Below the pieces are notes generated by a model that searched no databases, was not told where the DNA came from, and saw nothing but the letters and a program-made list of their open reading frames with translations. The position numbers and the translations under genes are program-made. Below are positions 60,099-64,000 of a DNA stretch of 64,000 bases, piece after piece (the stretch's first letter is position 1; each line of letters begins with the position of its first letter). Source of the DNA: JAFGRR01 sp964563855 (GTDB lineage Bacteria > Planctomycetota > Phycisphaerae > UBA1845 > Fen-1342). The stretch spans positions 27,199 to 91,198 of the forward strand of contig CAZLYU010000005.1 in the NCBI GenBank assembly GCA_964563855.1, given 5' to 3'.

Positions 60099-60197
60099 GC
60101 GTCTCACAATGAATCAAGCAACGGCGCCGCGAACACGCACGTCCCGCGCCGGAACCGCGGGTCACGTCAGCCAGCGGCGAACCCATCCCCAACACGA

Positions 60198-61685
60198 TCA
60201 ATCCACGGCGCCCAAGAACGCCGCCGCCTCATTCAGTCGATCCCCCACAATCAGCGTATGGTCGTAGTCGGGGAGAATCCGCAGCTCGATTGGGGCTGCG
60301 TGGTCGCCGACCGCTTGCTGGACCGACTCGATAATCGTCGGCGGCTCGGCCGTGCGGTCGTTCTCGCCGAGGATCACCAGCGTCGGCGTCGTGATCTCCC
60401 CAGCCGCCCCCAGATTCCACCCACCGGCGATCAGCGCCATCCGCGCGATCAGACCCGGAGACCGTTGGTCGATCGTCACCGCGGCAATCGTTCCCAGCGA
60501 GTGGCCGACGATGTAGATCCGACCGCGATCAATCGCGTAGTCGCTCTCGATCGCGCTCAACACCTCTTCGGCAACCCCAACCCGTTCGAGGAACGGCTCC
60601 GTGCGACCACTCACCACGATCGCCCCCAACTGCTGCGCCAACGGCTTCAACACCCCACGCCCGTAGGCGTCCATGAACAAGTTCTCATCCCCGCCGGCGC
60701 CATGCAACGCCAGAATGACCGCGGCGGGTGCATCCACCGCATTGAACGGAACAAACCAACGCGCCGGCATCGCGCCGTTCGCCGTATCGATCGGCCGCCA
60801 ATAGTCGCCCGTGCGGCGCAGATAAGGGTCCACCCCCGCTTCAAGCGCCTCGATCTCCGACCGCAACTCGGCGATCACAACCTGCGGATCGATGAACCGC
60901 GCGAACGTGTCGTCGCGGTCGGGTTCATCCGCCAGCAGTGTGTTCCGCAAGCGGGCGACCCGTACCGCGTCGGCAAGCGCCGCGTCGACGGCCAGCGCGT
61001 CAAGCCGCGCCGTGTTCGCCACACGCAGCTCGTCGAGCGCCGCCTCGACCACCCGCCACCGCGCCGCCGGGATGACCAGCCCACTCGGGGTCACCACCTC
61101 GACGACATACGACCCCGCGTCCGGCGGGTTTACAAACGACAGCGAAAGCGTCTCGTCAAGCAAACCCGACGCCCCAACCGTCAACTCCAGTGGCGTACTG
61201 ATGACCGTCAGGCCGGCGTCGTTGACCGCCCGGAGCGTCACCCGAAGCGGCGACGTTCGCCGCGACTCCAGCCGATCGAGCAGCCGAACACGCGCCGCAG
61301 GCGCCGGCGCCCCGCGAACTGACGTAAACGGCTCCAACGCCACGTGCAGCAACGTGGCCGACTGCTCGGCCGTCGAAAGCGATCGACCCAACTGCAGTTC
61401 AGCCGCGAGGCGACGCAACCAGACCACGCCCGTGCCTTCGTCACCGTTAAAGAACGTCGAAATCGCGTCATCGAACCGGCGATTCACCTCTGGATCTTGC
61501 GCGACGTTGGGGTCGTCGGCGTTGTTCGGGTCGGCGAAGATCCGCGCCTCGACGAACAGCAGCGCCATCGCCAGGTCGTCACGCTGCGCCGGGTCGGGAA
61601 ACTCGTCTGGGCAGCCGGCCAACAACGCCAGGCCCGCGGCAAGCGGCAGCAACCGATGTGTGCGAGTGAACAGTGAGCGACGCAT
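60198..61685 (-). CDS. Alpha/beta-hydrolase lipoprotein
   Basis: 495 residues from ATG 61685, because GGAGG lies 8 bases upstream and a lipoprotein signal (THRLLPLAAGLALLAGC) follows. Residues 30-300 form a helical and beta-rich N-terminal domain that I cannot name. The C-terminal alpha/beta-hydrolase has ILALHGAGGDENLFMDAYG (oxyanion hole), the nucleophile in IYIVGHSLGTIAAV, Asp in LVILGENDRTAEP and His in LPDYDHTLIVGD. It is an esterase or peptidase-like lipoprotein; substrate unknown. Divergent from the M20 gene. Confidence 0.82.
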   Translation of the reverse strand: MRRSLFTRTHRLLPLAAGLALLAGCPDEFPDPAQRDDLAMALLFVEARIFADPNNADDPNVAQDPEVNRRFDDAISTFFNGDEGTGVVWLRRLAAELQLGRSLSTAEQSATLLHVALEPFTSVRGAPAPAARVRLLDRLESRRTSPLRVTLRAVNDAGLTVISTPLELTVGASGLLDETLSLSFVNPPDAGSYVVEVVTPSGLVIPAARWRVVEAALDELRVANTARLDALAVDAALADAVRVARLRNTLLADEPDRDDTFARFIDPQVVIAELRSEIEALEAGVDPYLRRTGDYWRPIDTANGAMPARWFVPFNAVDAPAAVILALHGAGGDENLFMDAYGRGVLKPLAQQLGAIVVSGRTEPFLERVGVAEEVLSAIESDYAIDRGRIYIVGHSLGTIAAVTIDQRSPGLIARMALIAGGWNLGAAGEITTPTLVILGENDRTAEPPTIIESVQQAVGDHAAPIELRILPDYDHTLIVGDRLNEAAAFLGAVD

Positions 61686-61835
61686 CAACGCATCCTCCAT
61701 CAAGCGATACGGCATCCGGCTTTAGGCCGATCGCGACGGGGCGGTGCGTCGCGACAAGTCACGCTAGTATTCCAAGAGCATTCTACGTGAGCGTCCATTC
61801 GCGTCGACGCAGGAACCGCCCGGGAGCACAAAGGC

Positions 61836-63029
61836 ATGTCAACCACCACCGGTGATCTGCGAGCCCGCGCCGCAGCAGCCAAAGAAGAGATCGTAGGCTG
61901 GCGCCGTCACCTCCACGCCCATCCCGAACTCAGCGGCGAGGAAACGCAGACCGCCGCCTTCGTCGCCGACAAGCTCCGCGCCTGGGGCTATGACGTTCGC
62001 ACCGGCGTCGGCGGGCACGGCGTCGTCGCCGATCTCCGCACCGCAGACGGCCCGCTGGTCGCACTGCGCGCCGACATGGACGCCCTCCCCGTTCACGAGG
62101 AAAACGAACTGCCGTATCGCTCCACGCGCCCCGGCGTCATGCACGCCTGCGGTCACGACGCCCACACCGCGATGCTCCTCGGCGCCGCCAAGCTCCTGCG
62201 AGAACACACGCATCCGTCGCCGCGCTCCGTACGACTCCTCTTTCAGCCAGCCGAAGAACGCTTCCCAGGCGGCGCGCAACCCATGATCGCGGCCGGTTGC
62301 CTGCAAGACGTCGGACGCGTCTTCGGTCTGCACATCTGGTCGCAAGCGCCCTCCGGGACCGTCGGCGTGCGCAGCGGACCCGCCATGGCCAGCCCAACCG
62401 GCCTGCACATCGTCGTGCACGGGCGCGGCGGGCATGCCGCCATGCCCCAGGATTGCGTCGATCCGGTCGTCGCAGCCGCCCACATCATCACCGCCCTCCA
62501 GACGGTCGTCAGTCGCAACGTGGGTCTGACCGACCAGGCCGTGGTCAGCGTCACGCAACTCAACGCCGGCACGGCGGACAATGTGATCGCGCCGCACGCG
62601 GAGCTGATCGGAACCGTGCGAACGTTCGACAACGCCCTGCGCGAGCGCGTCTGCGAGCGCATCCGAACGATCGCGGAACACACCGCACGGGCCCTCGGCG
62701 CCCACGCCGACGTCACCCTAAAGTTTGGCTATCCCACGTTGGTCAACGACGAGCGCGCCACGAACGAGGCCCGCGCCGCCGCCGAGCGCGTCGGCTTCAT
62801 CGGCGACAACCTGCAAACCCCCGACCCCGTGGCCGGCGGCGAAGACTTCGCGTACTTCTGCGAGCAAACGCCCGGCGCGTTCCTGTTCCTGGGAGCCGGC
62901 GACGAGGCGAAACAAACCACGTTCCCCCACCATCACCCCAAGTTCAACATTGACGAAGATGTATTGCCCAGCGGCGCCGCACTACTCGCCGCCCTCGCGC
63001 TCCAGCCCACAACAGCCGCAAGCGGCTAG
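61836..63029 (+). CDS. M20 family amidohydrolase (N-acyl-amino acid / hippurate hydrolase type)
   Basis: 397 residues. HLHAHPELSGEE near the start, RADMDALPVHEENELPYRST and the metal-binding HACGHDAHTAMLLGAAKLL, LLFQPAEERFPGGAQPMIAA (metal and catalytic Glu), and a second dimerisation domain with VVVHGRGGHAAMPQDCVDPV-type motif. The C-terminal metal ligand His is in PHHHPKFNIDED. Such enzymes cleave N-acyl amino acids using two metal ions; the acyl group is not predictable. Start ATG 61836. It converges on tRNA-Arg. Confidence 0.93.
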   Translation: MSTTTGDLRARAAAAKEEIVGWRRHLHAHPELSGEETQTAAFVADKLRAWGYDVRTGVGGHGVVADLRTADGPLVALRADMDALPVHEENELPYRSTRPGVMHACGHDAHTAMLLGAAKLLREHTHPSPRSVRLLFQPAEERFPGGAQPMIAAGCLQDVGRVFGLHIWSQAPSGTVGVRSGPAMASPTGLHIVVHGRGGHAAMPQDCVDPVVAAAHIITALQTVVSRNVGLTDQAVVSVTQLNAGTADNVIAPHAELIGTVRTFDNALRERVCERIRTIAEHTARALGAHADVTLKFGYPTLVNDERATNEARAAAERVGFIGDNLQTPDPVAGGEDFAYFCEQTPGAFLFLGAGDEAKQTTFPHHHPKFNIDEDVLPSGAALLAALALQPTTAASG

Positions 63030-63138
63030 CGTTTGTCGCGTCCGCGATGCACACCACATGTTTCAGACTGGCACGGTTCACGACGCCCACCGGCTCCAAC
63101 TGGAAGCGCCAAGTCCGAAGCCGGAAGAGACCAACGGA

Positions 63139-63212
<74 letters not shown>

Positions 63213-63352
63213 CGCGCGTGTCGCTCGCCTGCACGCGCCGCGATCGACCGATCCGCAGTCTCCGAGAAATCCCCCCCGCCGACAAGCGCGGTCGCGACGC
63301 CGCATATACCTCGCGACGTCGATGCCCATAGCACGCTCACACAACGCTCGTC

Positions 63353-64000
63353 CTACAACTCGGTCTGGTGCGTGCCCTGCCAAACCCCGGTCGCAAAGTC
63401 ATACCAGCCGGGCTTGCCCCAGATCGACTTCACCAGCCTGTAGAACCCGTCCCCCACCCCGAGCCGCCGGGCCGCTTCGCCCAGCATCTGCCCAAACGCC
63501 TGCGAGGCTGAGTTCACGGCGTCAGAGTCGTAGCGCTCACCGGTTTCTAAATTAAACCCGGTCTTGTTGTCATGATCTTTCATACCTATCTCAAAAGCCG
63601 CGCCGTCAATCAACCCGCCCGGCTGGTCGAGTCCGAGGAACTCGAGCAGTTCATGACCCAACGAGAACGCGATGCCAGCCACGCCAGGCATATCTCCCGT
63701 GCCGTCCTTGTTTCCGGTGATCACGCCGCCGCCAGTCTTGTCTCCAGTGCCGGCGTACGACGGCGGGAGTGAGGCGAACAAGTCGCGCATCGTTTCCGGG
63801 AACACAGCCCCGAGCGCTCGCAACCCAATCGCAAACGGCTCCATACCGACCGCAACCGCCGTATGCACCACGTCGTTGAAGTTGATCGTCGTCCACAAAT
63901 CTTCCGGCGTCTGGGGCTGCGCGGGCTGATAGTCAGCGGCGCTCACACCGCTCGCGTTGGCGGCGGCGTTCGCGCCTCCCGCAGCCGACGCACCGCTCCC
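63353..64000 (-). CDS. Unknown protein, C-terminal part, cut by the right edge
   Basis: At least 215 residues; the frame is open to base 64000, so the N-terminus is missing. The start of the visible part is Gly/Ala/Ser/Asn-rich (GSGASAAGGANAAANASG), like a linker, followed by TPEDLWTTINFNDVVHTAVA and a segment GVAGIAFSLGHELLEFLG that contains a His-Glu pair. The C-terminal KPGWYDFATGVWQGTHQTEL is unmatched to any family I know. It could be the C-terminal module of a large surface or polymorphic protein; this is a guess only. Confidence 0.45.
   Translation of the reverse strand, partial: GSGASAAGGANAAANASGVSAADYQPAQPQTPEDLWTTINFNDVVHTAVAVGMEPFAIGLRALGAVFPETMRDLFASLPPSYAGTGDKTGGGVITGNKDGTGDMPGVAGIAFSLGHELLEFLGLDQPGGLIDGAAFEIGMKDHDNKTGFNLETGERYDSDAVNSASQAFGQMLGEAARRLGVGDGFYRLVKSIWGKPGWYDFATGVWQGTHQTEL

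Noticed and set aside
60258..61322. 354-codon plus-strand frame antisense to the lipoprotein hydrolase
   Set aside because: Arg/Gln-rich shadow with no family similarity.

Overview
This is one 64 kb window of a GC-rich chromosome that most likely belongs to the Planctomycetota, possibly near the Phycisphaerae. Markers are dockerin-like tails built on DVNGDGAVNAGDID repeats, PEP-CTERM-like C-termini ending in GLRRRF, a pseudopilin starting GFTLIELLVVVAIIALL, a DUF1571 protein, a histone H1-like peptide (VGGNKAAGTRVRK), a pyruvoyl arginine decarboxylase and a eukaryote-type UDP-sugar pyrophosphorylase. Apart from the intron described below there is no transposase, integrase, phage gene or CRISPR array, and the window reads as ordinary chromosome. 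No taxonomy was computed; this is recognition only.

Left part (1-16 kb): the 3' end of a class V aminotransferase, a DUF2237 gene, a TPR lipoprotein overlapping selB, a secreted GH13 glycosidase with a dockerin-like tail, a leftward run (fabZ-like, parA, vanZ-like, nadA), a histone H1-like peptide, a short uvrC, a lipoprotein, and a leftward pdaD-speB pair that turns arginine into agmatine and then putrescine. Next (15-32 kb): a conserved unknown protein, a 36-residue membrane peptide, the proteostasis cluster tig-clpP-clpP, a heparinase II/III family protein, acpP-fabF, two GNAT acetyltransferases, a LolA-like protein, a glycosyltransferase-like protein and a two-gene RND efflux system.

Middle (32-50 kb): the first of three DUF362 proteins, a GT4 glycosyltransferase, a chemoreceptor with a periplasmic CXXCH heme site next to fliM, a TIGR01777 epimerase, a MerR/B12-domain regulator that lacks the cobalamin-ligand histidine, an alpha-toroid protein overlapping a Tat-exported DUF362 protein, thymidine kinase, a short nucleotide-sugar dehydrogenase, a PAP2 phosphatase, two tandem PEP-CTERM-like secreted paralogues with matching promoters and terminators, a GT39-like membrane protein, a DUF1571 protein and a zinc-ribbon membrane protein.

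Right part (50-64 kb): the most striking locus. A leftward run sppA - membrane-anchored dCTP deaminase/dUTPase-like protein - thymidylate synthase-like protein - histone deacetylase-like amidohydrolase is followed by a tRNA-Ile(CAU) gene split in its anticodon loop by a 277-nt group I intron whose P1, P3, P4, P5, P7, P8 and P9 helices can be read directly. Then come a zincin, a large secreted alpha-toroid protein, a UAP1-like pyrophosphorylase, a third DUF362 protein, a pseudopilin, a lipoprotein esterase, an M20 amidohydrolase, tRNA-Arg(CCU) and a gene cut by the right edge.
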